Made by a program: the position numbers and the translations under genes. The notes under the pieces are model-generated. The model made no database searches. It saw only the letters and a list, made by a program, of their open reading frames with translations, and was not told the origin of the DNA. This document shows, in pieces, positions 43,757 to 52,477 of a stretch of 64,000 bases of DNA (position 1 is its first letter; every line of letters starts with the position of its first letter). The stretch spans positions 62,001-126,000 of the forward strand of contig NZ_LROS01000001.1 in NCBI RefSeq assembly GCF_001675165.1, written 5' to 3'. Source of the stretch: Clostridium ragsdalei P11 (GTDB lineage: Bacteria > Bacillota > Clostridia > Clostridiales > Clostridiaceae).

Positions 43757-45115
43757 ATGAAAGAAAAGCTACGTTTTAATCAAAATTTATTAATAGGTTC
43801 ATTACTATTTGGACTATTTTTTGGTGCAGGTAACTTAATTTTTCCGGTGCAAATGGGACAAGAAGCCGGAAATCATACTTTAACAGCAACTATTGGGTTT
43901 TTAATTACAGGTGTAGGATTGCCTATTTTAGGAATTGTTGCATCAGCACTTTCAAAAAGTGAAAGTTTGCTTGATATGGCAGGTCCAATTAGTTCACGTT
44001 ATTCAAAAATATTTACCTGCTTATTATATTTAACAATTGGTCCACTGTTTGCAATTCCTCGTACTGCCACAGTTGCATTTGAGGTAGGAATTCATCCTTT
44101 TGTTTCTAGTGGAAATTTGAAACTTGGATTATTTATTTTCTCACTAATATTTTTTGTCTTTACCATTTATTTTTCATTAAAACCAGGACAAATTTTGGAT
44201 TGGATAGGTAAATATCTTACTCCTATTTTTTTAGTACTTCTATCTGTTCTATTAATTGCTACCTTTGTAAAACCGATGGGACAAGTTAGCCAATATGCGG
44301 CTCAAGGTAAGTATGTTACTCAGCCATTATTTACTGGTTTATTAGATGGATATAATACTATGGATGCCTTAGCATCTTTAGCTTTTGCAATTATTATTAT
44401 TTCTAATATACGAAAGTTAGGTATTAAAAATCCAAATTTGATTGCTGTTGAAACATGTAAATCGGGTTTAGTTAGTGTTGTTGGTATGGCTGTTATCTAT
44501 GCATCATTAGCTTATATGGGAGCTACTAGCTTAGGTAGTATAAAGCGCGCTGATAATGGTGGAAGTATTTTATCTATGGTAAGTAATCATTATTTTGGCT
44601 TTGTTGGCAAGATGTTATTAGCAGCTATCGTGGCAGTTGCATGTGTAAAGACAGCTATTGGACTAATTACCTCTTGTTCTGAAATGTTTAGTGAAATGTT
44701 TCCAAGGTCCATTCCTTATAAAAAATATGCAATTTTATTTACAGTTTGTTCCTTTATAATTGCCAACTTTGGATTAAACAGCATAATTAAGTTATCCTTA
44801 CCAGTACTTATGTTTTTATATCCATTAGCGATTACTTTAATTGTATTATCGCTATTAACTCCATTTATACATAAACAAAATGATATTTATAGATGGACAA
44901 CTGTGCTGACAGGTATTGCAGCATTTTTTGACTTTTGTAAGGCACTACCTGATCCATTGGTAAAAAGTGAGATAGTAACACAGCTTGTTAATTTTGCTCA
45001 TTTGTATTTACCTGGTTTTGATTATGGGTTTGGATGGTTATTACCAGCATTCTGCGGCTTTTTTATAGGATTAATTGTTTGGATTATTCGTGGAAAAAAA
45101 GCTAGTAACTTATAG
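43757..45115 (+). CDS. brnQ: Branched-chain amino acid:cation symporter BrnQ
   Basis: The protein of 452 residues has twelve predicted helices and the LIVCS signature: LLIGSLLFGLFFGAGNLIFP at the start, GPISSRYSKIFTCLLYLTIG, ATVAFEVGIHPF and AYMGATSLGSI. It imports leucine, isoleucine and valine with sodium or protons. GAGGAGGG lies before the ATG. It is convergent with the receiver/NhaC pair and the two stop codons are adjacent (45115/45116). Confidence 0.93.
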   Translation: MKEKLRFNQNLLIGSLLFGLFFGAGNLIFPVQMGQEAGNHTLTATIGFLITGVGLPILGIVASALSKSESLLDMAGPISSRYSKIFTCLLYLTIGPLFAIPRTATVAFEVGIHPFVSSGNLKLGLFIFSLIFFVFTIYFSLKPGQILDWIGKYLTPIFLVLLSVLLIATFVKPMGQVSQYAAQGKYVTQPLFTGLLDGYNTMDALASLAFAIIIISNIRKLGIKNPNLIAVETCKSGLVSVVGMAVIYASLAYMGATSLGSIKRADNGGSILSMVSNHYFGFVGKMLLAAIVAVACVKTAIGLITSCSEMFSEMFPRSIPYKKYAILFTVCSFIIANFGLNSIIKLSLPVLMFLYPLAITLIVLSLLTPFIHKQNDIYRWTTVLTGIAAFFDFCKALPDPLVKSEIVTQLVNFAHLYLPGFDYGFGWLLPAFCGFFIGLIVWIIRGKKASNL

Positions 45116-45532
45116 TTAAGTTTTTGTTTCTGTCATATTTAATATATTTTTAATACTATACATGTATTTTTGTAGTTTGATAATTTTTACCACTTTTTTA
45201 ATAACTTCTATAATCTCAAGTTCATTAATTGGTGTAGTAATATAATATTCAACTCCTGATAAATAAGCTTGGGCAATAATTGTTTTATCACTTATGTCAG
45301 AAACTACTATAATTTTTCCATTAAATTTAGAAATTAATTTATTAATAAAAGATATTGGTAAGCTTATAATAAGAATATCAATATCTTTTAAATTTAGCAG
45401 ATAACTATCTGAAATAAATTTAGAACAGCTATATTCAATTATTTCTCCAAGATTATGGTCTTCAATAATTTTAGATAAAATAGAACTAGTAGATTGGTCT
45501 TCACTGACAATAAGAAATTTTATGATAATCAC
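45116..45532 (-). CDS. Stand-alone receiver-like protein (GlnL/YcbB N-terminal type)
   Basis: The protein of 128-138 residues resembles the receiver half of GlnL/YcbB-type regulators: IKFLIVSEDQSTSSILSKII at the start, IIEDHNLGEII, DIDILIISLPISF where a phosphoacceptor Asp is usual but Ser is found, KIIVVSDISDKTIIAQAYLSGVEYYITTPIN with a Thr in place of the conserved Lys, and a last helix. The C-terminal DNA-binding YcbB domain is missing. The GTG at 45532 overlaps its own GAGGTG; homologous starts would fall on an ATA at 45523, eight bases after that site. It lies 12 bases after the NhaC gene. Confidence 0.65.
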   Translation of the reverse strand: MIIIKFLIVSEDQSTSSILSKIIEDHNLGEIIEYSCSKFISDSYLLNLKDIDILIISLPISFINKLISKFNGKIIVVSDISDKTIIAQAYLSGVEYYITTPINELEIIEVIKKVVKIIKLQKYMYSIKNILNMTETKT

Positions 45533-45544
45533 CTCTTAAACATA

Positions 45545-46933
45545 TCATTTATAGCTAGTATTGTACTCACATTTAATTTTAGTTCCGCTCGAATATTTAA
45601 AATGTATGAAATATATGATAGGTAATATATAAAGATAAAATGCATAAGGCAAGTACCCTGTTGTGCTTACATTCATAGTTGATGTAGGGACTAATGCAGC
45701 TATATTCCATGGGATAAGTGCAGCAATTAAGATTCCCGAATTTTCTAGATCTAAGGCAAACTGATATTTGCTAGTAGTATCATAACAGTCCTCCATAATT
45801 TTATCTGTCATAACAGTAGCAATTGCTTGATTACAGCCAAATGCCGCAGACGCTATACTAACTATTGACGTAATGCCAAATAACTTATATTGAGTTAATG
45901 ATAGTTTTAAAAGCAAACTTTTTAGTCCATCGAACATTTTTATACCTTCAAATATCCCTGCAATAGAGCAAGATACAAATATTACCAACGAGGGTTTTAG
46001 CATAGACATAATGCCGCCGCCTTTTATAATATTTTGCAAAGATGTATGGTTAGTTATTGTGAATCCTAAAAGAATATCAGAGACTACCCCTTTTAAGCTA
46101 TAATTCTGAAAAAATATAGCTAGAATAGAAGCTAATAGAGTACTAACTAGCATAGAAATACTAACTTTAACTTTACACAACACCAATATGAGTATTAAAA
46201 TGGCAGGTGTTAATATAATAAAATTAATTTTAAACATTTTTAAAAGTTCTACTGATAGAATATTATTTACAACTTTTAATGGCTGAAACATTGAAAATAT
46301 ATAATAAAAAATTAAGGATAGTATAAAGGGAATTAGGGCTGAACGCATCATATTTTTAATGTTAGTATATATGTTTGTTTTAGTTAAGTTAGCAACTAAG
46401 TTAGCACTTGACGACATTGGAGAACATCTATCTCCAAAGTAAGCACCTGCTATAATGGCACCTGCTATTACATTTAAGTTAACATTTCCACTTCTAGCTA
46501 TTATCATTAAAGGTATTCCAACAGTACTTACCGTTCCTAAAGAAGTTCCTATTAGAAAAGATGTTATACAGCAAATTATAAATGTTGAAAGCACAAAGGT
46601 AGAAGGATTTATATACTTTATGCAGTAATATATTATACTTGCTATTGTACCTGAAGCCATCCATGAACCAATAACTGCACCAATTAGTACAAATATTTTT
46701 AGAACTACAAAAGATTGCTTACCTCCATTAAATGACATTTTAGCTATTTGATTTAAAGTATACCCTTTTTTTAAAGCTATTATTGTAAATAGGATCCAAC
46801 AAACAATTAACGTATATCCAATAAATATGTTTTTTAATACACTGAAAACTAAAAGAAAAAAAGAAACAATTAAGCCCACATACATTTTATATTTTATACC
46901 TCGCTTGACTTTATTTATCATTTCATTTACCAT
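45545..46933 (-). CDS. NhaC-type Na+/H+ antiporter family protein
   Basis: The protein of 462 residues has about 12 helices and NhaC signatures: SFLIGTSLGTVSTVGIPLMI, AGAIIAGAYFGDRCSPMSSS (the Asp-bearing core) and the repeat-related FGCNQAIATVMTDKI. The family also includes malate/lactate and tyrosine antiporters, so the substrate is open. ATG 46933 lacks a ribosome binding site; ATG 46921 is a possible alternative. It is divergent from a LysR gene, which may control it, and is followed by the receiver-like gene in the same unit. Confidence 0.85.
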   Translation of the reverse strand: MVNEMINKVKRGIKYKMYVGLIVSFFLLVFSVLKNIFIGYTLIVCWILFTIIALKKGYTLNQIAKMSFNGGKQSFVVLKIFVLIGAVIGSWMASGTIASIIYYCIKYINPSTFVLSTFIICCITSFLIGTSLGTVSTVGIPLMIIARSGNVNLNVIAGAIIAGAYFGDRCSPMSSSANLVANLTKTNIYTNIKNMMRSALIPFILSLIFYYIFSMFQPLKVVNNILSVELLKMFKINFIILTPAILILILVLCKVKVSISMLVSTLLASILAIFFQNYSLKGVVSDILLGFTITNHTSLQNIIKGGGIMSMLKPSLVIFVSCSIAGIFEGIKMFDGLKSLLLKLSLTQYKLFGITSIVSIASAAFGCNQAIATVMTDKIMEDCYDTTSKYQFALDLENSGILIAALIPWNIAALVPTSTMNVSTTGYLPYAFYLYILPIIYFIHFKYSSGTKIKCEYNTSYK

Positions 46934-47026
46934 TATAACAAATAAATATATATACTAAAAATACGTATAAATTATTATACTTATACAAAAATATGTATAA
47001 ATCTAATACATGGAGTGATTACTTTT

Positions 47027-47890
47027 ATGGATATTAAGCAGCTTACTTACTTTCTTGCAATTGCTGAAGAAAAAAGCGTAACCAAAGCATCTGAAAAATT
47101 ACATATAGCTCAACCACATCTCAGCCAGCAATTAAAACTTCTAGAAGAAGAATTAAATGTTAAATTGATAGAAAGAACTACTCGGAAATTTCAAGTAACT
47201 GATGCAGGCAAAAGATTATGTCATAGGTCTAAGCAAATAATAGAATTAATGGACTCAACAGTTAAAGAGCTAAAGGACTTTAATGAAGGAATGGAAGGAA
47301 CGCTATCAATCGGTACCATATCTTCTGCAGGAGATATACTTTTACCTCAGCGAATATATAGTTTTAATAAAAAATATCCAAAAATAAATTTTGAAATACG
47401 AGAATGCAGTACAAATGAAATCTTAGAATTGTTAAAAAGCGGCGTAATTGAAATTGGAATTATACGTACTCCTTTGAATTCGGAAATTTACGAATCAATA
47501 AGCTTACCTATTGAACCAATGGTGGCTGCAAGTAGTAACAGTTTCTATTGGAATAATAAAAGAAAGATATGTCTAAACGAACTTGCAGGTAAACCTCTGT
47601 TAGTACATCGCAGATATGAAAAAATGATAATAGAATTATGCAAACAGACAGGATTTAATCCAAGAATACTTTGTAAAATTGAGGATACTCGATCAATATT
47701 ATTACTAGCAGATACAGGAATGGGTGTTGGCATTGTACCAAAGGACTGGATTGAACTCATTCCAAATACAAATTTAAATTACAAGGAAATTAATGAACCG
47801 TCATTAGATACGAATACTACTATAGTATGGATGAAAGATCAATATCTATCTTCTGCAGCGAAGCACTTTTTGCAAACTTTTAAAGTATAG
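47027..47890 (+). CDS. LysR family transcriptional regulator
   Basis: The protein of 287 residues has the LysR HTH (MDIKQLTYFLAIAEEKSVTK, ASEKLHIAQPHLSQQLKLLE) at 1-60 and a periplasmic-binding-like effector domain (about 90-287). The YG-type close of the effector domain and PLLVHRRYEKMI place it with CatM/CynR-like proteins. ATG 47027 matches the normal LysR start; GGAG is at 47012. The intergenic region to the NhaC gene has repeated ATAC(T/G)TATA sequences that could be the operator. Confidence 0.88.
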   Translation: MDIKQLTYFLAIAEEKSVTKASEKLHIAQPHLSQQLKLLEEELNVKLIERTTRKFQVTDAGKRLCHRSKQIIELMDSTVKELKDFNEGMEGTLSIGTISSAGDILLPQRIYSFNKKYPKINFEIRECSTNEILELLKSGVIEIGIIRTPLNSEIYESISLPIEPMVAASSNSFYWNNKRKICLNELAGKPLLVHRRYEKMIIELCKQTGFNPRILCKIEDTRSILLLADTGMGVGIVPKDWIELIPNTNLNYKEINEPSLDTNTTIVWMKDQYLSSAAKHFLQTFKV

Positions 47891-47910
47891 ACAAGACTTT
47901 TTTTTAATAT

Positions 47911-48146
47911 ACTATAAACAGAGTTCTTGGCATCAGATGGAGTTTTGACTCCACCTGATGCTTATTAACAAGCTTCTTAGTGCTTCAGCACTTAGAAGGC
48001 GTTATCCTTTAGGAGAAATCGTTATCTATGGACGTAGCTGCTCTTTACTCCCACTTGGAGAAAAGCAGATATCCCAAATCTTTGATTTGGTGACAGTCGC
48101 TTGCACAGAGTGCGTGGGAGTATTAGAGCAGGTAGTCATCGGATAA
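47911..48146 (+). repeat. Family A structured repeat, copy 4 (longest form)
   Basis: The left block CTATAAACAGAGTTCTTGG, a GCATCAGATGGAGT/ACTCCACCTGATGC hairpin, an inserted CTTCTTAGTGC...GCACTTAGAAG hairpin, two successive GTTATC blocks, GGACGTAGCTGCTC, the long interior as in copy 3, GAGCAGGTAGTCATC and GGATAA (48141-48146) are all present. The GCTGCTC and GAGCAGG blocks are complementary. Confidence 0.85.
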
Positions 48147-48169
48147 ATAAAAAATATTCATATTTAAAA

Positions 48170-48206
48170 TTAGTCAGATATTCATATATCTGACTAACAA
48201 TTTTTT
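48170..48206. terminator. Bidirectional terminator
   Basis: TTAGTCAGATA pairs with TATCTGACTAA; a T6 run follows on the plus strand and AT-rich sequence on the minus strand. It closes asnB on the minus strand, 15 bases after its stop. Confidence 0.75.
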
Positions 48207-48211
48207 CTTAA

Positions 48212-49801
48212 TTATTTACCGCTGGCACCATAATTTGATAATACCCTAGCACTAGGATCGTTTACGTTACAGCCTTCCCATTCTTTGTTTGGCATCCAAA
48301 AATCTACTATCATATCTGCTTGTCCTGGATAATATTTTTCAAAAATTTCTCTGTATAACAGTGATTCTTTTGTAAATGGTTCAACGTGATATTCATATTT
48401 TTTACATAGCTTTTCAAATTCTTCATCAGAATAATATGTTTCTGCATATTCCTTTAAATAATCTACCATAGAATGCCCTACAGCATCACTAAATGCTGCT
48501 TTTTCACGATACAAAATATCATGTGGCAAGTAATCGCCTTCAAAGGAATGTCTCAAAAGGTACTTACCCATGTTGTATTTGTTTAATTTCTTTTCTGGGT
48601 CAATTGACATAACATATTTTACAAAATCTAAATCACCAAATGGTACTCTTGCTTCTAAAGAATTTGAGCTAATGCAGCGGTCTGCACGAAGTACATCGTA
48701 CATATAAAGCTCTCGAATTCTCTTTTGTGATTCCTTTTGAAATTCTTCTGCATTTGGAGCAAAATCAGTATATTTATAGCCAAATAATTCATCAGAAATT
48801 TCACCAGTGAGAAGCACTCTGACATCAGAAATCTCATGTATTTTCTTACAAATCAAATACATTCCCATACTTGCTCTTATTGTAGTAATATCGTATGTTC
48901 CCAGAATTTTAATAACCTCATCAAGTGATTCAATTACTTCTTCTTTTGTCATATAAACAACAGTATGATCACTATGAATGTAGTCTGCAACTTCTTTTGC
49001 ATATTTTAAATCAATTGCATCTTCAGTCATACCTATAGCAAATGTTTTAATTGGTTTTTCAGGATTCATTTTTTGAGCAATTGCACATACGAGTGAACTA
49101 TCTAAACCACCGCTTAGCAAGAATCCTACAGGAGCATCAGCATCCATACGTTTTTCTACGCCAGCTACCAATTTATCATGAATATTGCTGCAAATAGTTT
49201 CTAAGTCATCCTTGCAGTAATCGCTTTCTGTTGCTGCTATATCACAATAGCACGTAAATTTACCGTCAGCATAATAATGTCCTGGTGGAAATGACATGAT
49301 CTTATATGTAAGACCAACTAAATTTTTAGCTTCACTTGCAAACATGATCTTACCTGATGAAGAGTAGCCATAAAATAAAGGACGAATTCCAATTGGATCT
49401 CGTGCTGCAATATATCTGTCCTTTTTTCCATCATATATAATAGTTGCAAATTCTGCATCTAACTTTGAAAACATATCCAGTCCATATTCATAATACATAG
49501 GAAGTAATATTTCGCAATCACTATCAGAAATAAACTTATGTCCTTTTTTTATTAGTTCTTCTTTAATTTTACGAAAGCCATAAATTTCACCATTACAGAT
49601 AGCTGCATCTGTTTTCCTTGTGAATGGCTGCATTCCGCTAAAACTTAAATCCATAATAGAAAGTCTTTGAAAACCCAAAATACCAGATGGCAAAGTAAGA
49701 ATTTCCGTCATATCCGGTCCTCTGGACTCAGTTCTCTGCAATGCCTCTGCAAATTTTTCATGCTTCATATCCGTTCCTGTATAGCACATAATTGTACACA
49801 T
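48212..49801 (-). CDS. asnB: Asparagine synthetase B (glutamine-hydrolysing)
   Basis: The protein of 529 residues makes asparagine from aspartate, glutamine and ATP. The N-terminal glutaminase domain begins MCTIMCYTG with nucleophile Cys2, and has TESRGPDM, FQRLSIMD and CNGEIYGFR. The synthetase domain has the PP-loop FLLSGGLDSSLV near residue 228, and ITTIRASMGMYLI and LLTGEISDELFGYKY. It resembles the short clostridial/eukaryote-like AsnB form. An unusually clear T-box leader reading an Asn codon precedes it, so expression follows uncharged tRNA-Asn. RBS AAGGAGG. It is monocistronic. Confidence 0.94.
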   Translation of the reverse strand: MCTIMCYTGTDMKHEKFAEALQRTESRGPDMTEILTLPSGILGFQRLSIMDLSFSGMQPFTRKTDAAICNGEIYGFRKIKEELIKKGHKFISDSDCEILLPMYYEYGLDMFSKLDAEFATIIYDGKKDRYIAARDPIGIRPLFYGYSSSGKIMFASEAKNLVGLTYKIMSFPPGHYYADGKFTCYCDIAATESDYCKDDLETICSNIHDKLVAGVEKRMDADAPVGFLLSGGLDSSLVCAIAQKMNPEKPIKTFAIGMTEDAIDLKYAKEVADYIHSDHTVVYMTKEEVIESLDEVIKILGTYDITTIRASMGMYLICKKIHEISDVRVLLTGEISDELFGYKYTDFAPNAEEFQKESQKRIRELYMYDVLRADRCISSNSLEARVPFGDLDFVKYVMSIDPEKKLNKYNMGKYLLRHSFEGDYLPHDILYREKAAFSDAVGHSMVDYLKEYAETYYSDEEFEKLCKKYEYHVEPFTKESLLYREIFEKYYPGQADMIVDFWMPNKEWEGCNVNDPSARVLSNYGASGK

Positions 49802-49825
49802 ATTAATATTCCTCCTTGGTTATAA

Positions 49826-50140
49826 AAACAGCATCAATTTATCCTAATAAAACAATAGGACGAATTGATGCTTATCCGCGGTGCCACCTAATTTACCATA
49901 TAATAATGGTCTCCTTCCAGCTACTACTGGTATCCAAATAACGCATGGAATACGACGCTCCTACTTTAATTTGAACCTATCTCAAACATTTAGTTTAAGG
50001 TACAGTTTGCAAATATTTCAGTTTGCAACTCCGGAGTGTTATTCAAAAAAACTCTGCCACTGGATTCACACTATCTCCAGTTCACTGTTGGTGAAATATT
50101 TTTTTTACTTATCTCCATCATCACTTTTCTTTGATGAATT
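49826..50140 (-). promoter_or_regulatory. T-box riboswitch, tRNA-Asn specific, with terminator
   Basis: On the minus strand the leader contains stem I with GATGGAGATAAG, a distal CCAGTGGCAGAG region, a candidate specifier AAC at 50040-50038 in GAATAACACTCC, and the T-box core AGGTGGCACCGCGGAT at 49889-49874, which pairs with the NCCA end of uncharged tRNA. The terminator is GCATCAATT...AATTGATGC with T-rich tail (49867-49824), mutually exclusive with the antiterminator. AAC is an asparagine codon, in agreement with asnB downstream. Confidence 0.92.
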
Positions 50141-50142
50141 TA

Positions 50143-50171
50143 ATTTTAAACTGTGTACATGCCTTTGTCAA
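50143..50171 (-). promoter_or_regulatory. Sigma-A promoter of the T-box/asnB unit
   Basis: TTGACA (complement of 50166-50171) and TAAAAT (complement of 50143-50148) are 17 bases apart, just upstream of stem I of the T-box. Confidence 0.8.
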
Positions 50172-50339
50172 CACTTTTTTAATTTTTTCCTACTTTTTTT
50201 AAATAAATCATAATATTCAGATATAAATTATGCCATTTGTTTATAAAAGAGTACTACTTTTAAACTTTTTAACTTTCATCTCCCACTTGTTGAAATCATG
50301 CTATATATTAACTTTTCTTTGAAATCTTTTAAGGCTAAA

Positions 50340-51215
50340 CTATCCTTTCTGGGCCAACTTTTGTACAAATGCCACAAAAGCCTTTGTACTAGGGCTTATA
50401 TATTTTCTATTCGGGAGACAAAGACAAATGGTTCTACTGACCTTAGGTTCCAATTTCCTCCTAACTAGTCCCTCACATGAATAAGAATTTAATACCAGTT
50501 CCGGTAAAATACTGATACCACATTCACTTCGAACTAACGCAATAGTTGATTGATCGCTTAAAAATCTAGTATGTTCTAGTAACCTGCCCTTTGCTTGCCG
50601 CAAAATTCTTCCAATAGAATAATTAGTTCCTTCACTTGGAATAACAAAAGTTTCCCCTGCCAGTAGTTCCTTTGTAATTTTCTCATATCTACAAAGGGCA
50701 TGGTGCTTAGACATTATTACATAATAAGGATCGGATATTAGTGGAATATCATTACCATTAGTCATTCCATTTTCTGCAGTAAAAGCACAATCAATTTCAT
50801 CCTTGGAAAACCAGTCTTTAATCCATTCATAATTAATGGCATCACTTATCTGCAGCTCTACCAGTGGATATTCTTTGCGAAATTTCCTAATTATTTTAGG
50901 CATCCATTGCACCGCCACACTAGTAATGACTCCAATTCGTACATTTCCTCTGTATACTCCTTCCTGGCTAATAATTTGATGTATCCTCTCATCATTTATC
51001 ACAATTTCCTTTGCCAAGCTTAAAATCTGTTCCCCTTCTTCTGTTACAGAAACTCCATTTCTTCCACGATACAGAAGTTTAACTCCTAGCTCATCTTCTA
51101 AAGAAGAAATCATATGACTGGCCGCAGTCTGGGTATAGCTTAATTGCATAGCAGCTCTTGTCAAATTTCCAATTTCAGCTGCTTTTACAAAAAGTGCATA
51201 TTTATTTATATCCAC
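50340..51215 (-). CDS. LysR family transcriptional regulator
   Basis: The protein of 291 residues has the LysR HTH at 1-60 (INKYALFVKAAEIGNLTRAA, LSYTQTAASHMISSLEDELG) and an effector-binding domain ending in CLCLPNRKYISPSTKAFVAF. The GTG at 51215 with AGAGGG eight bases upstream gives the family-typical start; the longer frame to 51290 adds an unrelated 25 residues. It is divergent from the PanE-like gene, with an inverted repeat in between. Confidence 0.87.
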   Translation of the reverse strand: MDINKYALFVKAAEIGNLTRAAMQLSYTQTAASHMISSLEDELGVKLLYRGRNGVSVTEEGEQILSLAKEIVINDERIHQIISQEGVYRGNVRIGVITSVAVQWMPKIIRKFRKEYPLVELQISDAINYEWIKDWFSKDEIDCAFTAENGMTNGNDIPLISDPYYVIMSKHHALCRYEKITKELLAGETFVIPSEGTNYSIGRILRQAKGRLLEHTRFLSDQSTIALVRSECGISILPELVLNSYSCEGLVRRKLEPKVSRTICLCLPNRKYISPSTKAFVAFVQKLAQKG

Positions 51216-51318
51216 AAACACATCCCTCTTTTCATCATAAATTAATGTATTACATGAAATTTCATCATGGTTCCATTGAATAATCTGCATTTTATTTTAC
51301 TATTTTGATATGCTAAAG

Positions 51319-51341
51319 TGTAATTTGAAATTTAAATTACA
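51319..51341. promoter_or_regulatory. Inverted repeat, likely LysR operator
   Basis: TGTAATTT and AAATTACA are perfect 8-base arms around a seven-base centre, lying between the LysR and the PanE-like genes, 26 bases before the start of the latter. The T-N11-A LysR pattern is present in the arms. Confidence 0.6.
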
Positions 51342-51366
51342 TTTTTATGTTACAGGAGGTAAGACT

Positions 51367-52296
51367 ATGAAAATTGCAATCTTAGGAGCTGGTGCTATGG
51401 GGAGTCTATATGCTACCTATCTTTCTAGTATCCATGAAGTAACATTACTGGATAGTTATAAACCCCAAGTAGATGCCATCAATGCAAATGGTCTAACCAA
51501 GGTTGAAAAAGACAATACTGAATCAAATTATACCATTAAAGCTTCAATAAGTGGAACTGATATCGGAATTCAGGATTTATTGATTGTATTCGTAAAAAGT
51601 ATCAACACTTTTGATGCAGTCAAAGAAAATCAAGCTATAATTGGCCCAAAAACCATTGTCATGACATTACAAAATGGTGCTGGTAACAATCACGACATTG
51701 CAAATTTTGTTAAAAAAGAACATATTATCGTTGGCACCAGCAGCCATAACAGTGTTAGTCTTGGTTTAGGTAAATTTTTTCACTCAGGCTGTGGCCCTAC
51801 TAATATTGGTCCTGACTTTCCCTGCGATGAATCACAAAAAGCAGTGAAAATTATAGCACAATCCATGTGCCAGTGCAATCTAGACGTCAACATCATCAAT
51901 AATATTCAAAAAGTACTATGGGGAAAATTATTTGTAAACTGTGGCGTAAATGCCCTATCCGCAATAATGGAGTGTAATCTAGGTAAAATTCATTCCAATC
52001 CTTATCTCTGGGGAATCTGTACAAAAGTAGTTCACGAATGTGTCCTTGTAGCTAAAGCTGATGGCACATGCTTTAACCAAGCAGAAGCTCTTGAAACTGT
52101 GCAACATGTATGCATAAGCGATGCTGCCGGTTACGCCAGCATGTATCAAGACCGTCAGCATAAACGCCGTACAGAAATTGATAAAATTAATGGTGTAGTC
52201 GCCAATCTTGGACAAACCTACTGTATTGATACTCCTTATAATGAAATGCTTGTAAATCAGATACATGCATTAGAACAGTCCTATTTATTATCTTAA
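51367..52296 (+). CDS. Ketopantoate reductase family protein (PanE-like)
   Basis: The protein of 309 residues has an N-terminal Rossmann fold starting MKIAILGAGAMGSLYATYLS, a central VMTLQNGAGNNHDIA motif and a catalytic Lys in QKVLWGKLFVNCGVNALSAI (near residue 180). The C-terminal helical domain ends with the typical ASMYQDRQHKRRTEIDKING, containing the substrate-binding stretch. PanE reduces 2-dehydropantoate to pantoate with NADPH, but paralogs reduce other 2-oxo acids; no panB or panC lies nearby, so its role is open. AGGAGG lies before ATG 51367. A LysR gene is divergent. Confidence 0.88.
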   Translation: MKIAILGAGAMGSLYATYLSSIHEVTLLDSYKPQVDAINANGLTKVEKDNTESNYTIKASISGTDIGIQDLLIVFVKSINTFDAVKENQAIIGPKTIVMTLQNGAGNNHDIANFVKKEHIIVGTSSHNSVSLGLGKFFHSGCGPTNIGPDFPCDESQKAVKIIAQSMCQCNLDVNIINNIQKVLWGKLFVNCGVNALSAIMECNLGKIHSNPYLWGICTKVVHECVLVAKADGTCFNQAEALETVQHVCISDAAGYASMYQDRQHKRRTEIDKINGVVANLGQTYCIDTPYNEMLVNQIHALEQSYLLS

Positions 52297-52315
52297 TAAA
52301 TATTTTAAATCTAGT

Positions 52316-52359
52316 ACATCGTTCTCTAAATAACTATAATCCTATTTGGAGAACAATGT
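52316..52359 (+). terminator. Terminator-like hairpin
   Basis: ACATCGTTCTCTAAATA pairs with TATTTGGAGAACAATGT with a few mismatches across a ten-base loop, 20 bases after the PanE-like stop. Confidence 0.65.
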
Positions 52360-52477
52360 AACATTTTCGAAAAGAAACTTCGTCTTTTACCCAATTTACA
52401 ATATATTTTGCATCACACTTTTTATAAGGTCTTAACCTCAACATTTCAACACCTCTACAAATTTACTATTTATTAGA

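Noticed and set aside
47911-48146. Family A as a c-di-GMP riboswitch or hammerhead ribozyme
   Set aside because: GGTAG and CTGATG/GAAA resemble fragments of those RNAs, but the c-di-GMP-I core and the hammerhead CTGANGA core with proper stems are missing, and several copies do not precede genes in the right orientation.
48042-48146. Short frame through family A copy 4 (begins near 47958)
   Set aside because: It lies entirely in the structured repeat and is not kept in other copies.
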